Assembly: GCA_036401195.1 (NCBI GenBank)
Contig: DASWVQ010000163.1
Span: forward strand, 1-11,341
DNA length: 11,341 nt
Direction of reading: 5' to 3'
Source of the DNA: JACDHQ01 sp036401195
GTDB lineage: Bacteria > Gemmatimonadota > Gemmatimonadetes > Gemmatimonadales > Gemmatimonadaceae
The translations under genes were made by a program, and so were the position numbers. Each line of letters begins with the position of its first letter. The first letter of the stretch is position 1. Positions 1 to 7,164 of this stretch are shown here, in pieces. The notes below the pieces were generated by a model. The model saw only the letters and a list, made by a program, of their open reading frames with translations, made no database searches and was not told the DNA's origin.

Positions 1-1241
1 CCCATCGAGGGCGTCCACACCCTCACCCGGTCGCGCCCCGTGCGCTTCGCCGCGTACAGCGCCTGGTCGGCGCGGTGCTTGAGCTCATCCCCGAGCCGGT
101 CGCTCATCCGCCCGTCGCTCGCGACCGCACCGAGGCTCACCGTGAGCCGCACCGCACCGCCGGCGACCACGAAGGAATGCGCGCGGAAGCTGTCGCAGAG
201 GCGCGTCGCCAGCTGGTACGCGCCGGACGATCCGGTGTCGGGGAGGAGGATCGTGAACTCCTCTCCCCCCGTGCGCGCCACCAGGTCGCCGGTGCGCACC
301 GTGCGGCGCAGCAGCTCCCCCGTCTCGCGCAGCACGGCGTCGCCCACGAGGTGGCCGCGCGTGTCGTTCACCGTCTTGAAGTGGTCCAGGTCGAGCGCGA
401 GGAGCGACACCTCGCTCCCCGCGCGCCCCGCGCGCGACAGCTCGCGCGCCAGCGACTGGTCGAAGCCGCGGCGGTTGAGGCACCCGGTGAGGGGGTCGGT
501 GAGCACCATGCTCGCCAGCTGCTCGCGCACCCGGTTGTACGCGTCGCCCACCGCCGTCACCGGATCGGGACGCGGGTCGCCCTCCACCACGTAGGACTCG
601 GCGAAGTCCCCTTCCTCCGCGCGCTCGAATAGCTCCACGAGCCGGCGCAGCCGCGCGCTCATGCCGCCGTACACGTGCACGTAGGTGCCCCCCGCCACGA
701 GGTACAGCGCGAGCGTCCACAGCTCGAGGCCGAACGACACCGACGCCCCCCAGGTGCTCGCATACCACGCCATGACGGCGTGTCCCAGCGCCGTGAGCGC
801 GAGGGCGAGCATCCCCACGCCGGCCCCGAAGGCATACACCGCGAGGTGCAGCCCCAGGAAGGCGAGCACCAGCGACCCCGCGTAGCCGTCGGGGGGGAGG
901 ATGATCACCGTGGTCGCGAACACGAGGAACGCGTCGGCCAGCAGGGTGCAGGCGATCACCAGGGGGGAGACGCGGAGCGTCTCGCGCACCACCACGTACA
1001 TCACGCTCACCGCGGCGACGTAGGCGACGACCGCCTGGAGGAGCGAGTCGGGGGCGCCGGGGAGGTGGCCCGTCGCCTGGAGCACGGCCGCGATGACCCC
1101 GAGCAGGATCGCGGTCACGAGGCGGATCCTGGCCTGCCAGAGAAGGATCTCGGCCGTGGAGCTGGGCCGGGGCGATCGGTATTCGAGTGGGGTCACGGGG
1201 ATCTTGGCCAGCTGCGTCGCCAGCCGCTCGGGGAGGGGCAC
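1..1241 (-). CDS. Membrane-anchored diguanylate cyclase (GGDEF), 3' end cut by window edge
   Basis: The protein should make cyclic di-GMP from two GTP at the inner membrane. Residues about 38-192 form some six hydrophobic helices. Residues about 192-245 look like a HAMP-type linker, with a GDF turn near 211 and a DAYNRVREQL helix. The cyclase domain begins at D249 (DPLTGCLNRRGF), followed by LDLDHFKTVND with the metal-binding Asp. The active-site GGEEF is at residues 325-329. The product-inhibition I-site RxxD is intact at R316-D319. The usual Tyr before GGEEF is Thr. The domain closes with ALYAAKRTGRDRV, so only a short tail lies beyond the edge. An in-frame stop at 1293-1295 limits the 5' end. 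The first usable start is GTG at 1241, with another GTG at 1196, and neither has a good ribosome-binding site. No second sensor domain is visible. Family assignment is firm; the start is uncertain. Confidence 0.9.
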   Translation of the reverse strand, partial: MPLPERLATQLAKIPVTPLEYRSPRPSSTAEILLWQARIRLVTAILLGVIAAVLQATGHLPGAPDSLLQAVVAYVAAVSVMYVVVRETLRVSPLVIACTLLADAFLVFATTVIILPPDGYAGSLVLAFLGLHLAVYAFGAGVGMLALALTALGHAVMAWYASTWGASVSFGLELWTLALYLVAGGTYVHVYGGMSARLRRLVELFERAEEGDFAESYVVEGDPRPDPVTAVGDAYNRVREQLASMVLTDPLTGCLNRRGFDQSLARELSRAGRAGSEVSLLALDLDHFKTVNDTRGHLVGDAVLRETGELLRRTVRTGDLVARTGGEEFTILLPDTGSSGAYQLATRLCDSFRAHSFVVAGGAVRLTVSLGAVASDGRMSDRLGDELKHRADQALYAAKRTGRDRVRVWTPSM

Positions 1242-1425
1242 GGGAGCAACGACTTTGCCCCCGTCCTGTCCGCCAAAGCGACCCTCGTGCCACTATCGGG
1301 GTGGTCCCGTATTTCGTTATTTCACAACGCGTTACGAATAATCATGTGACGCAGGACACACCACCCGTGTACCGCAATACGCCAGACGTTTTGTCCTTCG
1401 CGTGTTGCAACTTCTTGCGTACTGA
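1242..1425 (-). promoter_or_regulatory. Relatively AT-rich intergenic region, probable promoter for the diguanylate cyclase
   Basis: This 184-base gap lies between the stop of the beta-barrel gene and the cyclase start, both on the minus strand. About 1310-1345 is clearly richer in A and T than the surrounding coding DNA, as expected for a promoter. It holds an 8-bp palindrome AACGCGTT (1326-1333), and another, GTTGCAAC, lies at 1404-1411. I could not find a -35/-10 pair with consensus spacing, nor a hairpin with a T-tract that would end the upstream gene. The promoter call rests on position and composition only. Confidence 0.3.
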
Positions 1426-3870
1426 CTAGAAACGTGACTCCAGGGAGAGGTCCACGCGAACCTGCTTCCCCGGATGGATCCCCCGCGCCACGTCCATGCG
1501 GATCATCCCGTCCATGAAGGAGGCGCCCACCCCCACCCCGCTCAGCGGTCGCCCCACCGCGGTGAAGTCGCGGCGGTCCCCCGCCCATCCGAGGTCGCCG
1601 AAGATCGTGGGTCGGAGGAGCTTCAGCTCCCACCCCAGCTCGGCACGCCCCAGCCAGTACGCATCGCCGATCGCGGTCCCCGGGGCCTGCCCGCGCACCG
1701 TCTGCAGCCCCCCCAGGTACCACCAGCGCTGCGTCGGCAGGTGGCCAACCGAGGTGCCCGCGGCCGCCGTCAGCGCCGCCACCCCCTGGTGCCCCAGCAC
1801 TCGCCCGATCCCGTGGGACAGGGTGAGGTCGGCCGCGAGGCGACCGTAGCTCACCCCGCCGCTGTCGGCGCGCGCGCCCCCCTCGAGCCGCACGTCGCGC
1901 AGCAGGCGGAAGGCGAGGGGATCGAGCCCGTGCGACCCGCTCCACCGCAGCGCGCCCCCGGCATACATCCCTTCCTCCGCCTGGACGTTCCACGGCGTGT
2001 CGGTCGAGCGCACCAGCGCCCGCGTCGTGCGCACGCGCGCGGTGGCCTGCCGCTCGCCGAACAGCCGCAGGTCGAGCTGCCCGCCCACCCCGCGATCGCG
2101 CAGCCATCCGAGCTCCGCGCCGGTCGCGCGGTAGTAGAACCCCTCGTCGCGCCCCCACAGCATCGCCGAGAGCGAGCTCCCGAGCGAGAGCGGGTTGCCG
2201 CGGTCGCCCACCGCCACGAGGCGGTGGTAGCCGCCGAGCCGCACGGTGCGCAGCAGGTCGCTGCGCCGCCCGAACAGCTCCACCACCGGGTCGCGGTCGG
2301 CGAAGCCGAATCGCGCGGTGAGCGACGCCTCATATCCCGCGCCGAACGATTGCTGGACCTCCGCGCCCACCGAGAGCCCCTCGACGCGATTGTACCGCAG
2401 GTAATCGACGCCGTACTTCAGCTGCGGCGGCTGCACCCCGAACGCCGGCTGGGCCCCGAGGGAGATCGCCTGCGCGATCAGCTCCTCGCGCTCCTTCACC
2501 CCGAACACCTCCTCCCCGGGGTCGTAGATCGAGGGGGGCAGCTCGGGCGACGCGGCCAGCTGCTGCACGTCGCAGGGCACGCGCACCGCCACGGGGAGCC
2601 GCGTGTCGCCGTAGCGATAGCGCGACTGCACGACGTAGCCGGTGGTCGACGTGTCGCACGCCTCGCTCACCCCGGTCCTGCGCGGCATCGTGTCCCCCGC
2701 CGCGCGGCGCGCGGTGCGCACCGAGTCGCGCCAGGCGCGCCGCGCCGCCGCCGACATCGTGTCGAGCCGGGCCACCTCGTCGGGGCGCTCCACGACCGTG
2801 ATCGCGGGGATGCTGTCGGCCCCGTTCACCGACGCGTAGCGGAAGGTCTGCTCCATCTTGAACGGCACGTGGATGAACCCGGCCTGCGCGTCGCCCTCGG
2901 CGTACTGGAGCCGCGGGAGCCAGAACCGCCCCTCGTGCAGCCCGTACTCCACCGCCACCGCGCGCACCTGCGCCTTCATCGGCGTGATGATGCGCTTCAC
3001 CCAGTTCAGGTCCTTCGCGTCCTCCGGCTCCTCCTCGGCCACCGTGACCCACAGGTCGATCGGTTCCGCCATGCGATACGCCGCGCGCACCAGCGTGCCG
3101 CGGTCGGCGTCGAACCAGAGCGACCCCACCGCCACGTTCCACTTCACCTCGCGCGGGCGCACCTGCACCTCACGGATGCGCACCGTGCGCCCGGTGGGAA
3201 GGCGGAAGCTGGCGGAGTCGCCGGTCGCGTAGGTGTAGTACGCCTCGGCGCCCTCCCCGAGCGGGTGGACGATGAAGATCCCGTCGTCCTCCCCCTCCTC
3301 CCCGGGGCGCGCGGCGCGACGCACCTGGGGGCCGCCGATGAAGAGCGTCTCCGAGCCGGGGAAGTAGGGGATGGCGGACATGTCGCCCGCCTCGCTCAGC
3401 ACCTCCTCGCGTTCCTCCTTCGCGTCCTGCGGGATCATGGGGAGGGCGCGACGCTGCCCCATCACCTCGATCCACACGCCGCGGTCGCGGCTCCAGCGCA
3501 CGCGCGACGCGCTCTCGGAGCGATACAGCAGCCGCTCCCGCCCCACCTTCCCCATCGCCATCCCGGCGGAGACGCGGCCGTACGACATCGCGTCGTAGGC
3601 GCGCAGGGCGGAGTCCTGCTGCAGCCGCGCCTCCCGCGCGCGCGCGATCATGGCCCGCGCCTGCGGATCGCGATAGGCGGTGGCGCTGTCGCGCCCCGTG
3701 ACCTGCTTCCGTCGCTCCTTGCGCGGGCCGATGTTCACCGACGTCCCGGCCCCGCCGGCGCTGTCCTTCGCGGCACGCGTGGTGTCGCGCACGCCCACCT
3801 GCGCGGGCATGGAGGCGGGGAGGGCGGCGAGAGCGGCGCTCGCGAGGGCGATCAGCAGGGGACGGGGCAT
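1426..3870 (-). CDS. Outer-membrane beta-barrel protein, DUF5686 / Omp85 surface-antigen type
   Basis: An 814-residue exported protein. ATG at 3870 gives a signal peptide of about 23 residues (MPRPLLIALAS, then a small-residue stretch ending SMPA before Q24). Longer in-frame starts up to 4140 would translate the upstream palindromic repeat and bury the signal peptide. Residues about 60-480 form a soluble region. Its opening helix (ARAREARLQQDSALRAYDAM) recalls the start of DUF5686 proteins, and it contains two cysteines, C405 and C433, that could form a disulfide. From YNRVEGL (493-499) to the end, alternating strands make a barrel of about 320 residues, including GGLQTVRGQ (R726-G727), similar to the conserved RG of the Bac_surface_Ag barrel. 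The chain ends ESRF with the terminal aromatic residue used by outer-membrane barrels. The export role and ligand are unknown. A BamA or TamA role is unlikely because no POTRA repeats are evident. Confidence 0.8.
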   Translation of the reverse strand: MPRPLLIALASAALAALPASMPAQVGVRDTTRAAKDSAGGAGTSVNIGPRKERRKQVTGRDSATAYRDPQARAMIARAREARLQQDSALRAYDAMSYGRVSAGMAMGKVGRERLLYRSESASRVRWSRDRGVWIEVMGQRRALPMIPQDAKEEREEVLSEAGDMSAIPYFPGSETLFIGGPQVRRAARPGEEGEDDGIFIVHPLGEGAEAYYTYATGDSASFRLPTGRTVRIREVQVRPREVKWNVAVGSLWFDADRGTLVRAAYRMAEPIDLWVTVAEEEPEDAKDLNWVKRIITPMKAQVRAVAVEYGLHEGRFWLPRLQYAEGDAQAGFIHVPFKMEQTFRYASVNGADSIPAITVVERPDEVARLDTMSAAARRAWRDSVRTARRAAGDTMPRRTGVSEACDTSTTGYVVQSRYRYGDTRLPVAVRVPCDVQQLAASPELPPSIYDPGEEVFGVKEREELIAQAISLGAQPAFGVQPPQLKYGVDYLRYNRVEGLSVGAEVQQSFGAGYEASLTARFGFADRDPVVELFGRRSDLLRTVRLGGYHRLVAVGDRGNPLSLGSSLSAMLWGRDEGFYYRATGAELGWLRDRGVGGQLDLRLFGERQATARVRTTRALVRSTDTPWNVQAEEGMYAGGALRWSGSHGLDPLAFRLLRDVRLEGGARADSGGVSYGRLAADLTLSHGIGRVLGHQGVAALTAAAGTSVGHLPTQRWWYLGGLQTVRGQAPGTAIGDAYWLGRAELGWELKLLRPTIFGDLGWAGDRRDFTAVGRPLSGVGVGASFMDGMIRMDVARGIHPGKQVRVDLSLESRF

Positions 3871-3882
3871 GGCGGGGGGGAG

Positions 3883-3897
3883 AGGGACTCGGTCCCT
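3883..3897 (-). promoter_or_regulatory. Small perfect stem-loop in the leader of the beta-barrel gene
   Basis: AGGGAC and GTCCCT form a perfect 6-bp stem with a 3-base loop, 12 bases upstream of the ATG at 3870. The stretch between the stem and the ATG is C-rich on the coding strand and offers no Shine-Dalgarno sequence. A role in the leader RNA is possible, but so short a palindrome can arise by chance in GC-rich DNA. Confidence 0.25.
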
Positions 3898-3959
3898 ACG
3901 AGGCGGGAGAGCGGGGGGTTTCCGGGGGCGGCCAGGGAACGTCAACTGACGGCCGCCGG

Positions 3960-3987
3960 CTCTCGGCTCTCGGCCCTCGGCCCTCGG
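3960..3987. repeat. Heptamer tandem repeat, four copies
   Basis: Four consecutive 7-base units, CTCTCGG twice then CCCTCGG twice, lead directly into the outer arm of copy A. The mirror-image stretch on the other border (4372-4392) has three units. The number of units is the main difference between the two borders, which suggests slippage. Confidence 0.8.
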
Positions 3988-4118
3988 CACGAAAACGGAA
4001 GCGAGCGACGCGCGGGGGCGCGCGCGCTCGACCTTCCTCATCCGGCGAAGTTCACCCTCATGCGGTTGGCGCGCCAAAGGCGGCGAAGCCGCCAGGCGCG
4101 CTTCCGGTTTCGTGCCGA
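3984..4118. repeat. Palindromic module, copy A
   Basis: The outer arms 3984-4003 and 4099-4118 (starting TCGGCACGAAA) pair at 19 of 20 positions. Within them sit a CGAGCG/CGCTCG hairpin with an alternating CG stem (about 4002-4030), a 12-bp palindrome TTGGCGCGCCAA (4066-4077), and a 6-bp stem GGCGGC-GAA-GCCGCC (4079-4093). It lies in the same orientation as copy B, about 260 bases away. Its 5' side carries four CTCTCGG/CCCTCGG heptamers. Confidence 0.8.
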
Positions 4119-4244
4119 CGCCGGAAGCCCGAAGCCCCACGCCCTTGGCTGATGGTCCCGAGACCCGTGCCTGTCCTTGACGTTTCCCAACCCAACGGCC
4201 AACTGCAACTGCGAGGGCAGGGGCCTCGGCCGTCGGGCGTCAGG

Positions 4245-4377
4245 CCTCGGCACGAAATTGGAAACGAGCGGCGCGCGGGGTCGCGCGCGCTCGATTTCCT
4301 CGGCGGGTAACCTCACGAGGTTTGCGCGCGAAAGGGCCGCGAAGCGGCCCAAACGCGCTTCCGATTTCGTGCCGAGG
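4245..4377. repeat. Palindromic module, copy B
   Basis: The outer arms 4245-4266 and 4356-4377 (starting CCTCGGCACGAAAT) pair at 20 of 22 positions. An inner CG-rich hairpin spans 4265-4293. A 7-bp stem GGGCCGC-GAA-GCGGCCC spans 4334-4350. Compared with copy A, the third pair from the GAA loop is C-G instead of G-C: both sides changed and pairing was kept. Copy B lies within 40 bases of the 3' end of the DUF2157 gene, so its folded transcript could also serve as that gene's 3' end, though no T-tract follows. Confidence 0.8.
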
Positions 4378-4392
4378 GCCGAGGGCCGAGAG
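4372..4392. repeat. Heptamer tandem repeat, three copies (inverted relative to 3960-3987)
   Basis: Read on the minus strand this is CTCTCGG followed by CCCTCGG twice, the inverted counterpart of the four-unit array on the other border. It overlaps the last bases of the outer arm of copy B. Confidence 0.75.
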
Positions 4393-4413
4393 CCGGCGGC
4401 CATCGGTTGACGT

Positions 4414-5682
4414 TCACTTCGGCGGCCCTCCCCTCCCCCTCGAAGCCCCCGCCGCCGGAATCCCCCGCTTCACCGAGTCCGCCTTCGCCCTCTCCGCCAG
4501 CCGCCGCTCGTTCGCCCGCCGGAGCATCAGCACCCGCTCCCGGATCTCCCGGTCCCTCGCCCGCTCCCTCGCCCACCCCGGGGCCACCGCGAAGAGTGCG
4601 AGCGACACCGCGATCGCCCCCGCGGGAAGCGTCCATCCCCCCGGCAGCCGGGGCGGGTCGCCCACCCGTCGCGTCGCCCGTGCGCCGAGCCCCGGGAAGC
4701 GCCGCTGCACCCACACCGCCGCCAGGATGATCACCAGCCCCACCGTGGCCAGGGCGATGGGAAAGCCGAGCGCCCGGCGGAAGACGCTGAAGCCGAGCCA
4801 TCCGACATAGACCGCGAAGGCCAGCGCCGCCCCCACGAGGAACACCCGCCGGCGCAGGGTGAGCGCCGCCCCGGCCAGCACCACGCCGAGCGCGAGGAGC
4901 GCGTGCCGCCCATGATGCAGCTCCGGCCAGGTGACCATCATGCCGAACATGACCGCCGCCACGGCGACGGCGTACACCGGCCACGCGTAGTCCTCCGTCT
5001 CTCCCGCCGTCCGCCGGTCGAGCGCGTACCCCGCGGTGGCCAGCGTCGCCGCCACGACGAACGCCATCCAGCCCTGCATCGCGCCCATCACCGGGGGGTC
5101 GAACGCCACCTGCACGAGCTGCGCGCACACCGACCAGGCCACGACCGGCAGGGGGAGCACGAGCAACCCGAATCGCACCCGCCGGAGCGCCACCAGCGCG
5201 CTCAGCGCGGTCGCCAGCTCGATGGGGATCCACCGCAGCGACTCCCAGTCCCGCCGCCATCCCGGGAACCAGGGCTCGCTCCCCAGCTTCGGCGTCCACA
5301 CCCCCGCCAGCTCCAGTACCGCCCAGGCGGCGATGGGGGTCATCCCCACCGCGGCGAGCACCATGAGCCCGCGCGCGACGGGGAATCCCTCCCGTTCCAG
5401 CCAGCGCGCCACCACCAGGAAGAGCGCCGCATAGGCGACCGCCACGGCCAGGACGCCCCCCGGGCCGAGCACCTTCCACCGGTCGGCCAGGAACCACCCG
5501 AAGGCGAAGAGGATGGCCGCCGCGCCGGCGTAATAGGCGATCGTCACCCCGGTCACCTCGCCACGGAGCACGTCGGCGGAAGGGCGACCTTCCGTTTCCA
5601 GCGCGAGGATCCCCTCGCGCTGCTCGGCGGTGATGATCCCGCGCGCCACCGCCAGGTCGAGCCGCGAATCGGGGGTGGACAA
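4414..5682 (-). CDS. DUF2157-like polytopic inner-membrane protein, probable TTG start
   Basis: A 422-residue protein of unknown function. The short cytosolic N-terminus LDLAVARGIITAEQREGIL matches the helix that opens DUF2157 proteins. About ten hydrophobic segments follow: the first pair at about 46-66 and 76-92, the last at about 350-370. The rest is a very basic, helix-forming tail (about 372-422) rich in Arg, Lys and Glu that ends in a Gly/Pro stretch. There is no ATG or GTG in this frame between the conserved N-terminus and the divergent gene. TTG at 5682 is therefore the likeliest start; a GTG four codons into the conserved helix is the alternative. Frame extension to 5970 would cross the divergent peptidase gene and lacks the hydrophobic pattern. 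It faces the M20 gene across 68 bases, so the two may share control. The stop overlaps the border of the intergenic repeat by one base. Membrane topology is clear; the molecular role is unknown. Confidence 0.8.
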   Translation of the reverse strand: MSTPDSRLDLAVARGIITAEQREGILALETEGRPSADVLRGEVTGVTIAYYAGAAAILFAFGWFLADRWKVLGPGGVLAVAVAYAALFLVVARWLEREGFPVARGLMVLAAVGMTPIAAWAVLELAGVWTPKLGSEPWFPGWRRDWESLRWIPIELATALSALVALRRVRFGLLVLPLPVVAWSVCAQLVQVAFDPPVMGAMQGWMAFVVAATLATAGYALDRRTAGETEDYAWPVYAVAVAAVMFGMMVTWPELHHGRHALLALGVVLAGAALTLRRRVFLVGAALAFAVYVGWLGFSVFRRALGFPIALATVGLVIILAAVWVQRRFPGLGARATRRVGDPPRLPGGWTLPAGAIAVSLALFAVAPGWARERARDREIRERVLMLRRANERRLAERAKADSVKRGIPAAGASRGRGGPPK

Positions 5683-5750
5683 GGAGGGTTCCGGGGCAGA
5701 GGATGGAGGAGGCGCCGGCGAACACGTCCATCCTCTGCCCGCACGGAGAC
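5683..5750. promoter_or_regulatory. Divergent spacer with perfect 14-bp inverted repeat (5694-5740)
   Basis: The arms GGGCAGAGGATGGA (5694-5707) and TCCATCCTCTGCCC (5727-5740) are exact reverse complements separated by 19 bases. The repeat fills most of the 68 bases between the TTG of the DUF2157 gene and the ATG of the M20 gene, ending 10 bases before that ATG. It could be an operator for a dimeric regulator acting on both genes, or an RNA hairpin in the leader of either transcript. A short CGGAGAC lies right before the M20 ATG, a weak and closely spaced ribosome-binding site. No -35/-10 boxes are recognisable. Confidence 0.5.
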
Positions 5751-7157
5751 ATGCGCAAGCCTTTCCGCTCCGCCCTTGCAATCCTCGTCCTCCTCGGCGC
5801 CCCCTCCCTCGCGGCCGCGCAGCAGCCGGTCGACTGGCCGGCCCTCGAGCGGGAGGCGGTGGGGCGGCTCCAGGAGTACCTGCGGCTCGACACCACCAAT
5901 CCCCCCGGTCACGAGCTGGAGGCGGCCCGCTGGTTCCAGCGCGTGCTCGCCGCCGAGGGGATCGAGGCACGCGTGCTCGACACGGCGGAGCTGCAGCCCG
6001 CCGGCCGCGCCAACCTGTACGCGCGCCTGCGCGGGAATGGCGCGAAGAAGGCGATCGCCCTCGTGAACCACATGGACGTGGTCCCCGCGTCGGCGAGCGA
6101 CTGGAGCGCGCCCCCCTTCAGCGGCGAGCTCCGCGACGGCTACCTGTACGGCCGCGGCGCGCTCGACATGAAGGGCAACGGGCTGGTGCAGCTCATGGCG
6201 ATGATCGCCCTCAAGCGCAGCGGCGTCCCCCTCACGCGCGACATCGTCTTCGTCGGCAACGCCGACGAGGAACTGGGCTCCACCGGCGCGATGCTCTTCG
6301 CCGAGCGCCACGCCGACCTGCTGCGCGACGTGGAGTTCCTCCTCACCGAGGGGGGCGGAAACGTGGTGAGCGGCGACACGGTGCAGTTCATCGGCGTGGG
6401 GGTGGCTGAGAAGCGCACCTTCTGGCACCGCCTCACCGTGCGCGGCACCGCGGGCCACGGCTCGCGTCCCCTCCCCGACAACCCGGTCGTGCGCCTCGTG
6501 CACGCCCTGGACAAGCTCGCGCGCTACGAGACGCCGCTGCACGTCTCGCCGGGCGTGGCGAAGTACTTCCGCGACCTGAGCACGAAGTACACGGGTGAGC
6601 GTCGCCGCTGGCTCGCCGACGTGCGCGCCGCGGTGCGCGAGCCGAAGGGGCGCGCCTGGATCCTCGCCGACCCGGGGTGGAACGCCGTGCTGCGCAACAC
6701 GATCTCGTTCACGGGACTCACCGGCTCGAACAAGACCAACGTCATCCCCGCCGAGGCCAGCGCGGAGCTCGACATCCGGCTCCTGCCGGACACCGATCCG
6801 GAAGCCTTCCTCGCCACGCTGAAGCGGGTCGTGGGAGACAGCAGCGTGCACTGGACGCCCCTGCTCGAGCCCAAGGCGCCGCTGGAGAGCCCCATCGACA
6901 CGGAGCTCTTTCACGCCATCGAGCGCGCCGCGGCCGACCGCTTCCCGCGCGCCACGGTGACCACGCCGATGCTGAGCGGGGCCACCGACCGGCCCGCGTA
7001 CCGCAAGCTCGGCATCGTAACCTACGGCTTCGATCCCTTCCTCGTCCCGCGCAGCGAGTCGGCGCGCGGGGTGCACGGGGTCGACGAGCGGATCTCGGTG
7101 GCCAACGTCGGCTTCGGGGTGCGCTTCCTGTACGACGTGCTCCGCTACGCGCAGTAG
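5751..7157 (+). CDS. Secreted M20-family metallopeptidase / amidohydrolase
   Basis: A 468-residue exported di-zinc hydrolase, likely cleaving peptides or N-acyl amino acids in the periplasm. ATG at 5751 starts a classical signal peptide (MRKPFRSALAILVLLG, cut near AAA-Q24). An upstream in-frame ATG at 5703 would add 16 residues inside the inverted repeat and is not preferred. M20 residues are present in order: H107 and D109 in NHMDVV, bridging D139 in GALDMKGNG, catalytic E173 with ligand E174 in DEELGS, E200 in TEGGG, and H442 in GVHGVDE. H236 in AGHGSRP lies in the lid/dimerisation domain (about 215-350). Length suits the carboxypeptidase S/M20A-type group. It heads a compact run with the patatin and ABC genes. 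Substrate cannot be deduced from sequence alone. Confidence 0.93.
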   Translation: MRKPFRSALAILVLLGAPSLAAAQQPVDWPALEREAVGRLQEYLRLDTTNPPGHELEAARWFQRVLAAEGIEARVLDTAELQPAGRANLYARLRGNGAKKAIALVNHMDVVPASASDWSAPPFSGELRDGYLYGRGALDMKGNGLVQLMAMIALKRSGVPLTRDIVFVGNADEELGSTGAMLFAERHADLLRDVEFLLTEGGGNVVSGDTVQFIGVGVAEKRTFWHRLTVRGTAGHGSRPLPDNPVVRLVHALDKLARYETPLHVSPGVAKYFRDLSTKYTGERRRWLADVRAAVREPKGRAWILADPGWNAVLRNTISFTGLTGSNKTNVIPAEASAELDIRLLPDTDPEAFLATLKRVVGDSSVHWTPLLEPKAPLESPIDTELFHAIERAAADRFPRATVTTPMLSGATDRPAYRKLGIVTYGFDPFLVPRSESARGVHGVDERISVANVGFGVRFLYDVLRYAQ

Positions 7158-7164
7158 GCGCCGC

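Larger units (their letters stand above)
3938..4414. repeat. Composite intergenic repeat bounded by a long inverted repeat
   Basis: This occupies most of the 543-base gap (3871-4413) between the DUF2157 gene and the beta-barrel gene. The left border 3938-3994 and right border 4365-4414 are inverted copies. Each starts AACGTCAAC and runs through GGCCGCCGGCTCTCGG to CGGCACGAAA, with two substitutions and one extra 7-base unit on the left. Inside are two direct copies of a palindromic module, listed separately. The border octamer TTGACGTT also recurs at 4177-4184 between the modules. No open frame inside carries a recognisable domain, and no transposase is present. The arrangement recalls paired REP elements (BIMEs) or a MITE. 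The right border overlaps the last codon of the DUF2157 gene by one base. Confidence 0.8.

Noticed and set aside
85..1293. A 402-codon minus-strand frame over the cyclase
   Set aside because: It is one base out of the frame that carries DPLTG, RxxD and GGEEF. Its composition is Arg/Gly/Pro/Ala without structure.
3871..4140. A longer N-terminus for the beta-barrel protein, starting at 4140
   Set aside because: The extra 90 codons translate the palindromic repeat, and the signal peptide begins exactly at the ATG at 3870.
1474..4152. An 892-codon open frame on the plus strand opposite the beta-barrel gene
   Set aside because: It is rich in Arg, His, Pro and Ala with no domain pattern. The opposite strand has a signal peptide, beta strands and a terminal Phe. 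Stop codons are rare in all frames at this GC content.
3938..4414. CRISPR array or tRNA-like gene in the repeat region
   Set aside because: There are only two long diverged units with no regular short repeats and unique spacers, no cas genes, and no cloverleaf with a T-loop or anticodon arm.
3938..4414. Insertion sequence remnant
   Set aside because: There are inverted borders but no transposase fragment, and I could not find target-site duplications outside the borders. A repeat element is all the sequence supports.
5703..5750. An M20 start at the ATG at 5703
   Set aside because: It would place 16 polar residues before a normal signal peptide, and the ATG lies inside the inverted-repeat arm. 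The ATG at 5751 is a better fit.
5683..5970. A longer N-terminus for the DUF2157 protein, up to 5970
   Set aside because: It would run antisense through the M20 signal peptide, has low-complexity Arg/Gly/Pro content, and offers no ATG or GTG near the conserved helix.
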